Positions 1 to 12,800 of a stretch of DNA of 64,000 bases are shown here, piece after piece. Numbering within the stretch: the first letter of the stretch is position 1; every line of letters starts with the position of its first letter. This DNA comes from Undaria pinnatifida (taxonomy: Eukaryota > Sar > Phaeophyceae > Laminariales > Alariaceae). Both the position numbers and the translations under genes were made by a program. The stretch lies in contig JABAKD010000023.1 of NCBI GenBank assembly GCA_012845835.1, positions 4,915,793 through 4,979,792 on the forward strand, in the 5' to 3' direction. The notes below the pieces were generated by a model. That model saw nothing but the letters and a program-made list of their open reading frames with translations, did not search any database and was not told the DNA's origin.

Positions 1-59
1 AAAGCTACTTTCTAATCACAAGCTGCTGTACTTGACCACAACTGAAAAAAAGAAAATCG

Positions 60-262
60 TCATATAGACTAAAGTCTATATATATATTTTTGTTTGCATA
101 GTTCGACCAGGTATCGAATAGCAATGGCGCCAGGGTGGCGGCAAGTGGGGACATCGTTTTTCCTGCAGATTTCGGCCGGGAAGGGGGGGGGGGGGGGCTG
201 GCTTCGAAACAAGCGATTTCGTCAAGCGAAAAGTTGAGCGGGGCTCCACCGTAGAGCGACTC
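60..262. repeat. Family A MITE, diverged copy
   Basis: Shares with other family A copies the segment TTTGTTTGCA, GGCTTCGAAACAAGCGATTT, and the terminal CACCGTAGAGCGACTC. The left end is not clear. Interrupted by a G run at 183-198. Confidence 0.55.
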
Positions 263-299
263 AAATACGGTAGTTTATTTTTGCGTAAATCGTGGGTTC

Positions 300-500
300 T
301 GGTGAGGGCTTTTGACGTGTTGGCCAGGTCGAGTCGGGGTGCGGTAGCCCGTCCCGAAGCCCGCGAGATTTACAAAAAACCGTCTGATCCGGCCCTCCCC
401 GTCCCGTGAGATTTCAAACACCTCACCCTGACCCGACCCCACTCGACCCGCGAGACTCCGATCACCTCCTGGAATGATCGACGGGTCGGGGATCATGACC
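300..500. repeat. Degenerate GACCC pentanucleotide repeat (family F)
   Basis: Mixed GACCC/GGGTC units with the family's accompanying GAGATTTxxAAACACC phrase at about 405-425, as in the copies at 36.0 kb, 51.7 kb and 63.9 kb. Confidence 0.6.
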
Positions 501-599
501 CGCGAAAAGCCCCGGCTCTTGTTACTGCTGTGGTCCAGCGTAACACACGAAGCACAACAATGCCATCCCAACCATACTATTGTGAACCAAGGCTACAAA

Positions 600-720
600 A
601 CCGTGGCTAAGGAGGGGGGGGGTGGGGGGAGAGGGGAGGAGGGGGGGGAGGGGCGAGGAGGGGGGGGGGGGGGGAAGGGGGAGGGGGGAGGGGAGGGGGG
701 AGGGGAGGGGGAGAGGGGTT
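600..720. repeat. G-rich purine tract
   Basis: About 110 bp almost purely G with scattered A. No coding signal. One of many long G runs in the window. Confidence 0.8.
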
Positions 721-969
721 CACTTTTGAGGGCCTTTCTTTCGCGGTTGCTCGGAACGGGCGCTACGATAGAGGTGCACTCTGCACCACGTTATTTTTCT
801 CTGCAATGGCTCCTCACTTTTCGGAGCTTTTAAGGACATGTCCTTCTTAACCACAAAAACTGATTATCGAAGAAAAATGACAAGTTGTGCTACTACCGGA
901 TGAAAAAAATCTTATGGACGAGAATCATGCAAAAACAATAAAATGGCCCATTATTTTTTTTTTTTTCCG

Positions 970-2120
970 ACTGTGTTGGGTTAAGGAGCCCCGTCATTCA
1001 GAAACCATTTCCGCCAAAAAACGGTATACCTTAATACCTCTATACCGTAGCACGCGGCATTTCCGACGATTTTGGCTTAAGGAAGCCCCGTCATTCAGAA
1101 ACCATTTCCGCCAAAAAACGGTATACCTTAATACCTCTATACCGTGGCACGCGGCATTTCCGACGATTTTGGCTTAAGGAAGCCCCGTCATTCAGAAACC
1201 ATTTCCGCCAAAAAACGGTATACCTTAATACCTCTATACCGTAGCACGCGGCATTTCCGACGATTTTGGGTTAAGGAAGCCCCGTCATTCAGAAACCATT
1301 TCCGCCAAAAAACGGTATACCTTAATACCTCTATACCGTGGCACGCGGCATTTCCGACGATTTTGGCTTAAGGAAGCCCCGTCATTCAGAAACCATTTCC
1401 GCCAAAAAACGGTATACCTTAATACCTCTATACCGTGGCACGCGGCATTTCCGACGATTTTGGCTTAAGGAAGCCCCGTCATTCAGAAACCATTTCCGCC
1501 AAAAAACGGTATACCTTAATACCTCTATACCGTGGCACGCGGCATTTCCGACGATTTTGGCTTAAGGAAGCCCCGTCATTCAGAAACCATTTCCGCCAAA
1601 AAACGGTATACCTTAATACCTCTATACCGTGGCACGCGGCATTTCCGACGATTTTGGCTTAAGGAAGCCCCGTCATTCAGAAACCATTTCCGCCAAAAAA
1701 CGGTATACCTTAATACCTCTATACCGTGGCACGCGGCATTTCCGACGATTTTGGCTTAAGGAAGCCCCGTCATTCAGAAACCATTTCCGCCAAAAAACGG
1801 TATACCTTAATACCTCTATACCGTGGCACGCGGCATTTCCGACGATTTTGGCTTAAGGAAGCCCCGTCATTCAGAAACCATTTCCGCCAAAAAACGGTAT
1901 ACCTTAATACCTCTATACCGTGGCACGCGGCATTTCCGACGATTTTGGCTTAAGGAAGCCCCGTCATTCAGAAACCATTTCCGCCAAAAAACGGTATACC
2001 TTAATACCTCTATACCGTGGCACGCGGCATTTCCGACGATTTTGGGTTAAGAAAGCCCCGTCATTCAGAAACCATTTCAGACAAAAAAAGGTATACCTTA
2101 CTACCTCTATCGTAGCACGC
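970..2120 (+). repeat. 97-bp satellite array, about 12 near-identical copies
   Basis: Direct repeats with a 97-bp period, each with TAAGGAAGCCCCGTCATTCA, AAAAAACGGTATACCTTAAT and ACCGTGGCACGCGGCATTTC. Copies between about 1,100 and 2,040 are nearly identical; the first and last are diverged. Open frames across it are repeat artefacts, not genes. The preceding 760-965 holds the unique-looking left part of the same element (ACTATAG...GCAxxACxTTATTTTT, ACCGGATGAAAAA, ATCATGCAAAAA), seen again at 14.9, 32.9, 48.0 and 53.0 kb. Confidence 0.95.
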
Positions 2121-2346
2121 GTCTCGGGTTCACTCGCGAGAGTCGCATCCCCCCCCCCCTATTCCTTTGTTATTTCAAGCCCTTAAGCTTTCGCGCGGCA
2201 TTAATATGTTTTTTTCGCGACATGAATGCGAGTTCGCAGTGGCGCGTAAGAGTTAAGCTAAGCTCCGCCAATAACGAAAAACACCCCAAGAGTATCTTAT
2301 CTTCGTCGGTGGGGTGCAGAGTCACTCGTGCGAGAGGCTCGAAGAC

Positions 2347-2460
2347 GGTATTGCAAAAGGGGGCATTAACACCCCCCCCCCTCTACCGTAAACACGGTAG
2401 TGCGAAAGAGGGTATTAACACCCCCCCCCCCTACCGTAAGCACGGTAGTGCAAAAGGGCC
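2347..2460. repeat. Short tandem repeat with C runs, about 3 copies
   Basis: About 47-bp units built on GTAAACACGGTAGTGCGAAA and GTATTAACACCCCCCCC. Flanking 2130-2346 shows nothing that I recognise. Confidence 0.7.
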
Positions 2461-2511
2461 CCCCCCCCCCCACCTCACCCCACCCCACCGTAGCCTTGGG
2501 GGGGGGGGAGG

Positions 2512-2770
2512 CGTGTACTCAGTTTGTGCATGGCCGCAGTCGTATGACCATAGACCCTCGCATCCCTACTTTGCCGGGTTAGGAGCACATTGGGTTTTCG
2601 CCAACAAGGGGCAGGCACTGCTTGCACGAAGCGCGAAGAAGCGCCGTGAGGTGTTCGGCAAATGGCATGGAGGGTGAACTGCACCCTTCCGATAACCGCT
2701 CGTAAGATTGATGTCGGCAACCTGTGCCTACCTTCTTGCTCATGGATGACAGCGCCAATGGTCGAGGCGG
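2512..2770 (+). repeat. Family E interspersed repeat
   Basis: Begins GTACTCAGTTTGTGCATGGC, continues ACCATAGACCCTCGCATCCC and ends near TGCTCATGGATGACAGCGCC. Other copies are at 5608-5770 (two partial), 24236-24560 and 25483-25765. Function unknown. Confidence 0.85.
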
Positions 2771-2891
2771 GGGGGAAGGGGGGTGGGGGGGGGTCACTAC
2801 TGGGTTGCCAGCCTACGATGTGCCAGGTCCATACTGGTGTATACGTCTCACTCGCCTACGTTAAATTAAAGGTGGGGACACAGAGTGGGAA

Positions 2892-3197
2892 GCCCCTATT
2901 TGCAGGACGGGCCTGCAACGAGTTCTTGCAGGACGTTTTGGCACACTTTTGTCCCAGGTACCTGCACAGACCCCACCCAACCCCAACCCTAACCCTAGCC
3001 CTAACCCTAACCCCAACCCCAACCCGACCCCTGACCGTTTGACCGATACGTGGGGCTAAAAGTGCCCTCGCGCGGCTTCGGCGCGCGTTCGGCAGGCGTT
3101 CGCCAAAAAAAAAACGCGGGCAATAAAAAGCGGCAGGTGGCCAATCAGAGGCACGTCCTGCAAGAATTCGTTGCAGGCCCGTCCTGCAAATAGGGTT
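2892..3197. repeat. Inverted repeat flanking a short telomere-like tract
   Basis: Left arm at about 2892-2937 (TATTTGCAGGACGGGCCTGC) and right arm at about 3152-3195 are reverse complements with few differences. The loop contains about 50 bp of CCCTAA/CCCCAA units (2978-3030). Confidence 0.8.
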
Positions 3198-3475
3198 TCT
3201 CCACAGAGTGCCCCGTGCAGGCCTGCCAATTGAGCAGGTCCTCGGAGAGTACTCACTTTCGTTTCCTTCGTAGAGACGTAGCTTTATTCTTTTCCACCAG
3301 AGCCCGGGATAGCTTCTGAGATCACAGGCACGTGCCTCCGATCTACTTCCTAACTTTCCCGAATAGAAAACGCCAACCTTATCATACGAAACCCATCCAG
3401 ATGATCTCAAATTCGGATACTTACAGGCCTTTCGAGGCCGTATATTAACACCTAACATAACATAAAACATGGCGT
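3195..3475 (-). repeat. Family D LTR-like element
   Basis: Minus-strand copy of a roughly 260-bp element: TAxGGCCTCGAAAGGCCTGT at one end, an AATAAAGCTACGTCTC segment (possible poly-A signal), GAGTACTCTCCGAGGACCTG and GCAGGCCTGC near the other end. Copies occur at 29338, 38785, 40665 (minus) and 44213. No internal coding region or paired LTRs are seen, so a solo LTR, TRIM or MITE are all possible. The stretch 3476-3678 has nothing recognisable. Confidence 0.65.
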
Positions 3476-3678
3476 CACACCAAAAAACAAAAATCCCTCC
3501 CTGGATACTAGAAACCCCGCACATTGCTTAAGCATGCTGTTTTCTCAGGATTGCGGGGTTCAAAAAAACATTTGCGGTCGCCGCCCCTCCTCTCCTACCA
3601 AAAAAAAAATGCAGCACGATGTCACACGAAACACCAATATTATCTCTCCAGGAAACCCCGCACGCTGGTCACACGCAC

Positions 3679-3804
3679 CTTGTTGGGATTGTTGACGTCG
3701 CGAATGATAGTCTCCACCCAGTTTTTGTTTTCGGCGGTTGCCCACGAAGGGCGAAGGTGGGCGAGCACCGCCGCGGCGTTGAGCAAATAGGAGTAGTGGA
3801 AGTG
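3679..3804 (-). CDS. GH81 exon 11 (42 codons), with HFHY motif
   Basis: Acceptor TTGTGACAG before CACTTCCAC; donor CCCAACAAG before GTGCGT, phase 0. Peptide [20 protein letters not shown], then [14 protein letters not shown], equivalent to the GH81 stretch HFHYGYFIYAAAVIAxxDPxW...VRDVANP. The next family blocks (the FPxFRxFDWYxGHSWA region and the ESxSE catalytic region) should follow in an exon at lower coordinates. I did not find it in 1-3678, so it is probably outside the window. Six decayed copies of the acceptor half follow at 3.9-5.25 kb. Confidence 0.94.
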
Positions 3805-6800
3805 CTGTCACAATGAGAAATGCAAAAAATGATATCAGGTGTTTTCGAAACGGGGATAGGGGATAGAAGGGGGGAATGGGGGCAGGGGGGGGGGGAAGGG
3901 GGAGGATAAGTTGTCGTTTAATTATTGCCGCCTGTAGCCCACGAAGGGCGCAAGTGGGCGAGCAAGCATCGCGGCGTTGAGAGGTAGGAGTAATGGAAGT
4001 GCTAATGAGAAATCCAAAACGGCATAAGGCGCTTTCAAAAAGGTGATAGGGGATAGAAGGTGGGGGGAGGGGGGGGGGGTGGAAAAGGGGGGGGGGGATA
4101 ATTTGTCGCATATTTATTTCCTCCTAGGGCCCACGAAGGGCGAAAAGGTGGGTGAGCAAGCACCGTCACGGTATTGAGCAGGTAGGAGTAGTGGAAGTGC
4201 TAATGAGAAAATCCACAACGATAGCAGGAGTTTTCAAAAAGGGGATAGGGGATAGAACGGGGTAAGGGGACGGGGGGTGGAAGGAGGGAGGATAAGTTGT
4301 AGCATAATTATGGCCACCTGGGGCCCACCGAGGGCGAAAAGGTGGGTGAGCAAGCACCGTCGCGGTGTTGAGCAGATAGGAGTAGTGAAAGTGCCAACGA
4401 GAAATCCTTAATGACAGCAGGCGTTTTTATAAAGGGGGTAGGGGGGGGGAGGGGCAGGGGGTGTGAAATAGGGAAGATAAGTTGTCGCATAATTATTGCC
4501 GCCTGTGGCCCACAAACGGTGAAAAAGTGGACGAACATCGCCGCGGCGTCGAGCAGGCAGGAGTAGTGGACGTGCTAATGAGATTTGCAAGATGGTAAGA
4601 GGCGTTTAAAACAAGGGAATAGGGGATTGAAGGGGGAAGGGGACCGGGGGTGGAATGGGGAGGGGATGGGGGACGGACAAGGTTGGGGGGGGGGATAAGT
4701 TTTCGCGTCCTATTGCCGACTGTGGCTCACGAAGTCCTGATATCGACGAGCACGGGGAAGGTGGACGAGCAAGCACCGCGGCGGCGTTGAGCAGTTGCGA
4801 GAAGTGGAAGTGGCAACATTAATCAGAAATTATGAAAGGCGCTTTTTAGCACGTGACTTAAGTAACAGAAATGGAAGGGGGCAGGTGGACGAGGGGGTAT
4901 AGAGGAAAAAATTTTATGGGACATGGGAAACAGAAAGGGGAGGGGACAAGGTATAGGACAGGGGGGGGTAAGGGTAAGGCTTCTTTTATACGAGACTGAA
5001 GTGAACAGGAAGGGGAGGGGACATGGGATAAGACGGGCGGGGTGGGGGTGAGGCGTTTTTTATGTGGGACATAGGGAACAGAAGGGGGAGGGGACAGGGG
5101 ATAGAACAGGGGGGGGGGTAGGGGTACGGGTTGGAAGGGGGAGGAGATAGGGAATGGAAACGGGGGGGGGGGGGGGGGGCGTGACCCAGCACCGCCGCCG
5201 CGGCGTTAATCAGGTAGGAGGAATGGTAGTGCCACTAAAACACAACAATAGGCGACGATGTTTACAGCAATGGAGGGTTAAGTTGTTGCACGAGGGAACG
5301 GGATAGATAAACGCAGCATCGGAGCGGGGCGGGGGGGGGGGGGAGGGGGGAATGTGGCGGACGAGGAGAGGGGGAGGTGTACTCGGGCAGATGGGGGTAG
5401 TTTTTAGAGTTAGCAAGACACGCAATGGCATGAGATGTTTTTTGTTTAAAAAATAGGTGGATAAAGGCTAGGGGATGGAATACGATGAGAGGTGGGAGGG
5501 GGGGGGGGGGAGTAATGGTACTCATCTCATGCAAATCGTTTTTTTTGTTGTTTTTCGAAACGTGCCGCGGTGGAGGTGTTGTGCCCCATTTTTTTTCCAA
5601 ATTTTTTCTCAGTTTGTGCATGGCCGCAGTCGTATGGCCATAGACCCTCGCATCCCCACTATGCCGGGTACGGGGGGGGGGGGGGGGGGGTACTCAGTTT
5701 GTGCATGGCCGTAGGAATCGTGTGACCATGTAGACCCTCGCATCCCTGCTATGCCGGGATGGAGCACGGGGGGGGGGGGGGGAGGGCGGGGGGGGGAGTA
5801 TCGGTGTCGGAGCAGGTGCTTCTTGGTAGAGTTTAAAGCGTTAAAGCAGAGAAGAGGCGTGCTTTACGGTAGGAACGATGAGGTTTCTCGGCAGTAAGAT
5901 TTTCTAGATGTCTCCGAAAAAAAAAAAGAAGATCAAGTTGCGTCACACCTTAACTGTTAACCGCAGTGGTTGCTCAGCGTAATATGTTAGTTACCCGTAT
6001 TATACGGCAAAAAAAAAACATCGGGGGGGGTGAATTTGTTTTGGCCGAACGTTTTCCGGCCGGTTGAGCTCCTTAACACCCCCCTTTAGAGCCCCCCCCA
6101 AAAAAACCCTCCCAATGCTGAATTCAAGTGAATTTGTCGGGGGAAAAAGGATATCTAGTTGTACCCCTCCCCATGCTGAATTCAAGTGAACTTGTCAAAA
6201 AATAAAAATAATAAAAGGGGGGTTTCCAGTTGTAAAGGTGGCAGTTTTCGTCTGAAATGTTTCTGGGTGTGACGGGGGTTTCCTAACCCAAAAGTGGTCG
6301 GAAAAATCAGGCCGTTTTTCTGTTGCATGATGGCCGTCGTGCACCTGAGACCATTGGATTGTTAAATCCGGTAGCACCTGGTAGTAGCAGTCTTGTTTTT
6401 TCTCCCATGAATCAGTTTTTGGGAGAGCGTCTTAACAAAGCTCCCAAATTGAGGGGGGTAGTAATACAGAAAAAAAAATGGCGCACACTCTATCGAAGGG
6501 GACAAACTTGCTTGAAGTCAGTGTAGGGACAAACTTACTTGGAGTCAGCGTAGGGACAAAATTACTTGGAAGCAATTTTTGCTATAGGGTTTGGAACTGT
6601 CCGTCAGTCTAATGTTTTTACGAGCATGTTCTGTTTTTAGGACTGTAAAACAGCGCACAAGAGTTGGTCGGGTTGCGCGAACGAACGAACGAACGAACGA
6701 ACGCCGTCGAAGCCACGTTTCGGAGTTATGAGACATTGAGCTCTTCCTCATGTTTTAGGAGCTTTCGAGACATAATTGGGAGTCACCCCACGACAGGAAA

Positions 6801-9800
6801 TTTCTTTAGAATATGCTGCATCACCCCACGACAGGAAATTTCTTAGAATATGCTGCATCACCCCACGACAGGAAATTTCTTAGAATATGCTGCATCAACC
6901 CACGAACAGGAAATTTGTTAGCATACGCTGCATCACCCCACGACAGGAAATTTCTTACAATATGCTGCATCAATCCACGAACAGGAAATTTCTTAGCATA
7001 CGCTGCACCCCTATAGCGTGGGATAATGACTCCTAGTTATGTCTCGAAAATACAAAAAAAGACGTTGCAAAACCCTTGTTTTTTTTCTGGTTGCATAGGC
7101 GTGCCAGTGGTTGCCTGTACGGTATTATCTCTCACCCTTCCTCGTGATTTCCGTACGTTTAGTTTTGGCGGTCTAGCACCGCTCGGAATTGATCAACAAG
7201 TAGAGCTGCAAGAGTCGGCAGGACTTTAGTCGCCAACCAGTTACTAGTCGGACAAGATTATCCGTCGCATTCTGGGTGTGCCAACTATCCGACTTGTTGG
7301 GTTTCCTTACCTGGCGGAAGGATTGTTTAATACGGAGTTATTTTTCTTTTTCTTTTTTGGGGCGGGGCCCCCATTGGCCGCGGGGGGGGGGGCATGTTAA
7401 GGGAGGCATGTTAAGGAGGGCATGTTAAGGGGGGCATGTTTGAGGGGGGGCGTACTCATTTGTTGCTTGCCTTAGTCAATTGACCGTTGACCACGCATCC
7501 CTTTCGAGAGGGAGCACAGTTCCTACCGATAATAGAGTCACCTCCAACATTTGGGCGCTCATTACTCTTTTTCCATGAGTTACATAGAAACGGTTTGCTT
7601 ATCCTATCTATCCCCGTCCTGTTTCGCCGTCTGCGGCCACCATCTATCTCCCAGGATTGCGATCGTTTTCTCGCTACTCTCTATTCTACAAAATTCTTCC
7701 GTGTCACATACGTCTAATTTCCTCATCTCCTCTAACGCATCCCGTTCCTCCTAAAAAAGAAGTTCACATTATCCTACTATGTGAGCCCTGCTTTCTATTC
7801 TTGTGCCACACGGAGGGGCGGGGGGGGGAGGGGGCGATTTGGCTCGCTTCACGCGCCTTACTAAAGTCGGCAAAAAAGAAATGTCGGCTGGCCATCAGCT
7901 GGCTTCGCCAGTCGACTCGCCGACTAAAACGTCACCTAGTTGGCTACCGGCATCTACCGGGTTAGCTTTTTAGTCATGAAATGCTGTCGACTCACAGAGC
8001 CATCCCTCTATAGTGCGGTGTAGTCATCCCTCTATTGTGCGGTAGAGGTTGCGCTCCCCGAGTGAGGCGGCACGACCGTTTACCTCTATAGTGCGGTAGG
8101 GGTTGAGCTCCCCAAGTGAGGCGGTACTACCGGTTACCTCTATAGTGCGATAGGGGATACGCTCCCCAAGTAAGGCGGCACTACCGGTTACCTCTATAGT
8201 GCGGTAGGGTTGAGCTCCCCAAGTGATGCGGCATTACAGGTTACCTCTATAGTGCGGTAGGGATGGCGATCCCGAAGTGAGGCGGTACTACCGGTTACCT
8301 CTATAGTGCGATAGGGGATACGCTCCCCAAGTAAGGCGGCACTACCGGTTACCTCTATAGTGCGGTAGGGTTGAGCTCCCCAAGTGATGCGGCATCACAG
8401 GTTACCTCTATAGTGCGGTAGCAGTTGCGATCCCGAAGTGAGGCGGTACTACCGGTTACCTCTATAGTGCGATAGGGGTTGAGCTCCCCAAGTAAGGCGG
8501 CACTACCGGTTACCTCTATAGTGCGGTAGGGTTGAGCTCCCCAAGTGATGCGGCATTACAGGTTACCTCTATAGTGCGGTAGGGATGGCGATCCCCAAGT
8601 GAGGCGGTACTACCGGTTACCTCTATAGTGCGGTAGCAGTTGCGATCCCGAAGTGAGGCGGTACTACCGGTTACCTCTATAGTGCGGTAGGGTTGAGCTC
8701 CCCAAGTGAGGCGGCACTACCGGTTACCTCTATAGTGCGGTAGCAGTTGCGATCCCGAAGTGAGGCGGTACTACCGGTTACCTCTATAGTGCGATAGGAG
8801 ATACGCTCCCCAAGTAAGGCGGCACTACCGGTTACCTCTATAGTGCGGTAGGGTTGAGCTCCCCAAGTGAGGCGGCACTACCGGTTACCTCTATAGTGCG
8901 GTAGGGATGGCGATCCCCAAGTAAGGCGGCACTACCGGTTACCTCTATAGTGCGGTAGGGTTGAGCTCCCCAAGTGATGCGGCATTACAGGTTACCTCTA
9001 TAGTGCGATAGGGGATGCGCTCCCCAAGTGAGGCGGCACTACCGGTTACCTCTATAGTGCGGTAGGGGTTGAGCTCCCCAAGTGAGGCGGCACTACCGGT
9101 CACCTCTATAATGCGGTAGGGGTTGCGCTCCCCAAGTGAGGCGGCACTACCGGTTACCTCTATAGTGCGGTAGCAGTTGCGATCCCGAAGTGAGGCGGTA
9201 CTACCGGTTACCTCTATAGTGCGATAGGGGATACGCTCCCCAAGTAAGGCGGCACTACCGGTTACCTCTATAGTGCGGTAGGGTTGAGCTCCCGAAGTGA
9301 GGCGGCACTACCGGTTACCTCTATAGTGCGGTAGCAGTTGCGATCCCGAAGTGAGGCGGTACTACCGGTTACCTCTATAGTGCGATAGGAGATACGCTCC
9401 CCAAGTAAGGCGGCACTACCGGTTACTTCTATAGTGCGGTAGGGTTGAGCTCCCCAAGTGAGGCGGCACTACCGGTTACCTCTATAGTGCGGTAGGGATG
9501 GCGATCCCCAAGTGAGGCGGTACTACCGGTTACCTCTATAGTGCGGTAGGGTTGAGCTCCCCAAGTGATGCGGCATTACAGGTTACCTCTATAGTGCGAT
9601 AGGGGATGCGCTCCCCAAGTGCCGGTTACCTCTATAGTGCGGTAGGGGTTGAGCTCCCGAAGTGAGGCGGTACTACCGGTCACCTCTATAATGCGGTAGG
9701 GGTTGCGCTCCCCAAGTGAGGCGGCACTACCGGTTACCTCTATAGTGCGGTAGCAGTTGCGATCCCGAAGTGAGGCGGTACTACCGGTTACCTCTATAGT

Positions 9801-12800
9801 GCGATAGGAGATACGCTCCCCAAGTAAGGCGGCACTACCGGTTACCTCTATAGTGCGGTAGGGTTGAGCTCCCGAAGTGAGGCGGCACTACCGGTTACCT
9901 CTATAGTGCGGTAGGGATGGCGATCCCCAAGTAAGGCGGCACTACCGGTTAGCCTGAGAGTCGTTCTGCGGTAGCCCCCCCCCCCCCTCCCCCCCCCCCC
10001 CCCCCCCCCCAACTTTTAACGAAATCGCTGGGTTTGAAACCAGCTCACCCCTGTCGTATACATCCTGAAATACGGTTTGCCCTTTGCCACCCCGGCGCCA
10101 TCGTTCGATAGTCCTTTTCGCGACAAAGAAGAGTATACCAATACATCTTTTTTTCATAGCATCCTTCCTCGTGTCGAGGCAACCATGAAACGTTCGTCAA
10201 ACTAAAGTCGATGGTTTGGGGGGAGGGGGCCATCGCAGAAGAAGTCCTGATACTAGGACGAGCACACTGGCATACCAGGTATTTGTTTTAGGACTAGCGC
10301 GTATAGAAGTGTAGCATAGTCGACCATCTGTATGCCCAGCGTGGGGTGGCTCACGGGGAGACTGCTCTCGGTACCCAACGAGAGACCATCAGGCGGAGGA
10401 CAAGATATGAAGATAGAAAACATACATTAGAGTACCACTGACCAGATGGGGCGTTGCCCGCTGATCATACCAAGTGTACGGTACACAGTACCCCAAAAGT
10501 GGCGACCGTACACTAATTCATCGTATAATTTTCGAGAAACACAATGATGAGTTCCGCCGCAAAAGCTCCGAAGATGATATCATACCATCACACACACCAA
10601 AAATAACATAGAGTAACTCAGACTTGTCCACAGGCACAAACCAACGCTGCTGTCGGTCGGATTTCGCGAACGAACGAATGCCTTCGAAGTCATGTGTCAC
10701 GTGAGATGTTGAGCTAGCTCCTCAGGTTAGGAGCTCAGAAAATTCTTAGAATCTTCTGCACTGCACCCCTGCCGTGGGAGCTCAGAAAATGTCACTGCGC
10801 CCTTGCCGTGGGAGCTCAGAAAATTCTTAGAATCTTCTGTGCTGCGCCCCTGCCGTGGGAGCTCAGAAAACTCTTAGAATCTTCTGCACTGCACCCCTGC
10901 CGTGGGAGCTCAGAAAATTCTTAGAGTCTTCTGCACTGCACGTCCTGCCGTGGGAGCTCGAAAAATTCTTAGAATCTTCTGCACTGCACCCCGTGCCGTG
11001 GGAGTGATTTTTGGCGTCACTCGCCGGATTTTAATGTCGGCAAGTCGGCTGAGCATCACCTGGGTCCGCCAGCCGACTTGCCGACTAAAAGTCACTTTAT
11101 CCGGCTAACGGGTACCTAACGTTAGAGTTGGTCGCAAAAAAAAAGCGTGTCTCACGTGGTCGTTGTAGAAAGCGGCGTAGAAGTCGGCGCCCTCATTCCC
11201 CTCCTGCAGCCCCAGAGAACCGATCACGCCACCCCACACCTGGGTCATACGAGGTAAAAACCATGAAAGGTCGCGCACAAGATGAAGAAGAAGAAGAAGA
11301 AAAAGAACAAGAACAAGAACAAGAACAAGAACAAGAACAAGAACAAGAAAAATAACAAGAACAAGAACAAGAACAAGAACAAAAACAAGAACATGAACAA
11401 GAAGAACAAGAAGAACAAGAAGAACAAGAAGAACAAGAAGAACAAGAAGAACAAGAAGAACAAGAAGAACAAGAAGAACAAGAACAGGAACACGAACAAG
11501 AACAAGAACACGAACAAGAACAAGAACACGAACAAGAACAAGAACACGAACACGAACAAGAACAAGAACAATAACAAGAACGAGAACAAGAACAAAAACA
11601 AGAACATGAACAAGAAGAACAAGAAGAACAAGAAGAACAAGAAGAACAAGAAGAACAAGAAGAACAAGAAGAACAAGAAGAACAAGAAGAACAAGAACAG
11701 GAACACGAACAAGAACAAGAACACGAACAAGAACAAGAACACGAACAAGAACAAGAACACGAACACGAACAAGAACAAGAACGAGAACAAGAACGAGAAC
11801 AAGAACAAGAACAAGAACACGAACAAGAACAAGAACAAGAACAAGAACAAGAACAAGAACAAGAACAAGAACAAGAACAAAAACAAGGGCAAGAACAAGA
11901 GCAAGAAGAATCGAAAAACAGCGGTGCAAAACGAAATGATATGTATCATTAATGCTTGTTTTGTTTTTGATCGACGCGGTAAGGGGGACCTTTTTGATAC
12001 GCCACAAAACTTCGCACAATCTTCGTTGTATTTACAATCAGACATGTATTATTGTTCCCCCTCCCGCCATCCACGATTGGAACTTTCTATGCTCCCCTTA
12101 CTCCCCAAATAGTGCGTGTGTGCCTGAACAGTTCCGGCAACTAGTGCCGGTGTTCTGAACAGTGCCAGTGAATAATGCCGGTGGCCTGAGCAGTGTTGGT
12201 AAATAGTGCGGGTGCCCGAAACAGTGCCCATGAATAATGCCGATGCCCTGAACAGTGCCGGTAAATAGTGCCAATGCTCAGAACAGCGCAGTAAAATGGT
12301 GCCGGTGCCCTGAACAGTGCCGGTAACTTGGCCTGGCACATACCGATACTAATCCCCCCCCCCCCCCCCCCCCTGTGGTATCGCGAGCTTTTGCAGAGCG
12401 TGATAAGCACGAGAAGCACAAAAACTTTACCGAGTAAAACCGACCGTCGCTTCGTACGGTCGCTACGATACACATGCAACGTTATACCACTCTACGGCTC
12501 TGACCGTCCGTCAACACCACCCCGTCAGACCTAAACGCATTTACAACTGGAGACCCTTTCGGGTGGGCAAATTCACATAAATTTAGTATAGGGAAGGGAT
12601 TTGGGGGCTCTAAAGGGGTTAAACGCCGTCGGATTGATGATGAGTCGACGAGCCAACGTCTCACGGCATTGCAAGTCACCCCGATAATAGCAAGAAACCG
12701 TGCATTTCAAAAACGTCCAAACCGGCAACGCTTCTGTCTTTTTTTTTCGACCCTCTCTGGAATTTTCCCTCACAGATCGCGCGGGGGGTTTCATTTACGG

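Noticed and set aside
1144-2186. Series of overlapping 75-codon frames [13 protein letters not shown]...
   Set aside because: Identical frames at 97-bp steps in a satellite; no independent sign of coding.
8003-9951. CRISPR-like array
   Set aside because: The whole 54-bp unit is repeated, there are no unique spacers, and the context is a eukaryotic intron.
11282-12112. Long open frames rich in Lys/Asn or Leu/Val across the GAACAA repeat
   Set aside because: They are open in several frames on both strands because the repeat lacks stops; no non-repeat domain is attached except the true exon 10 at one end.
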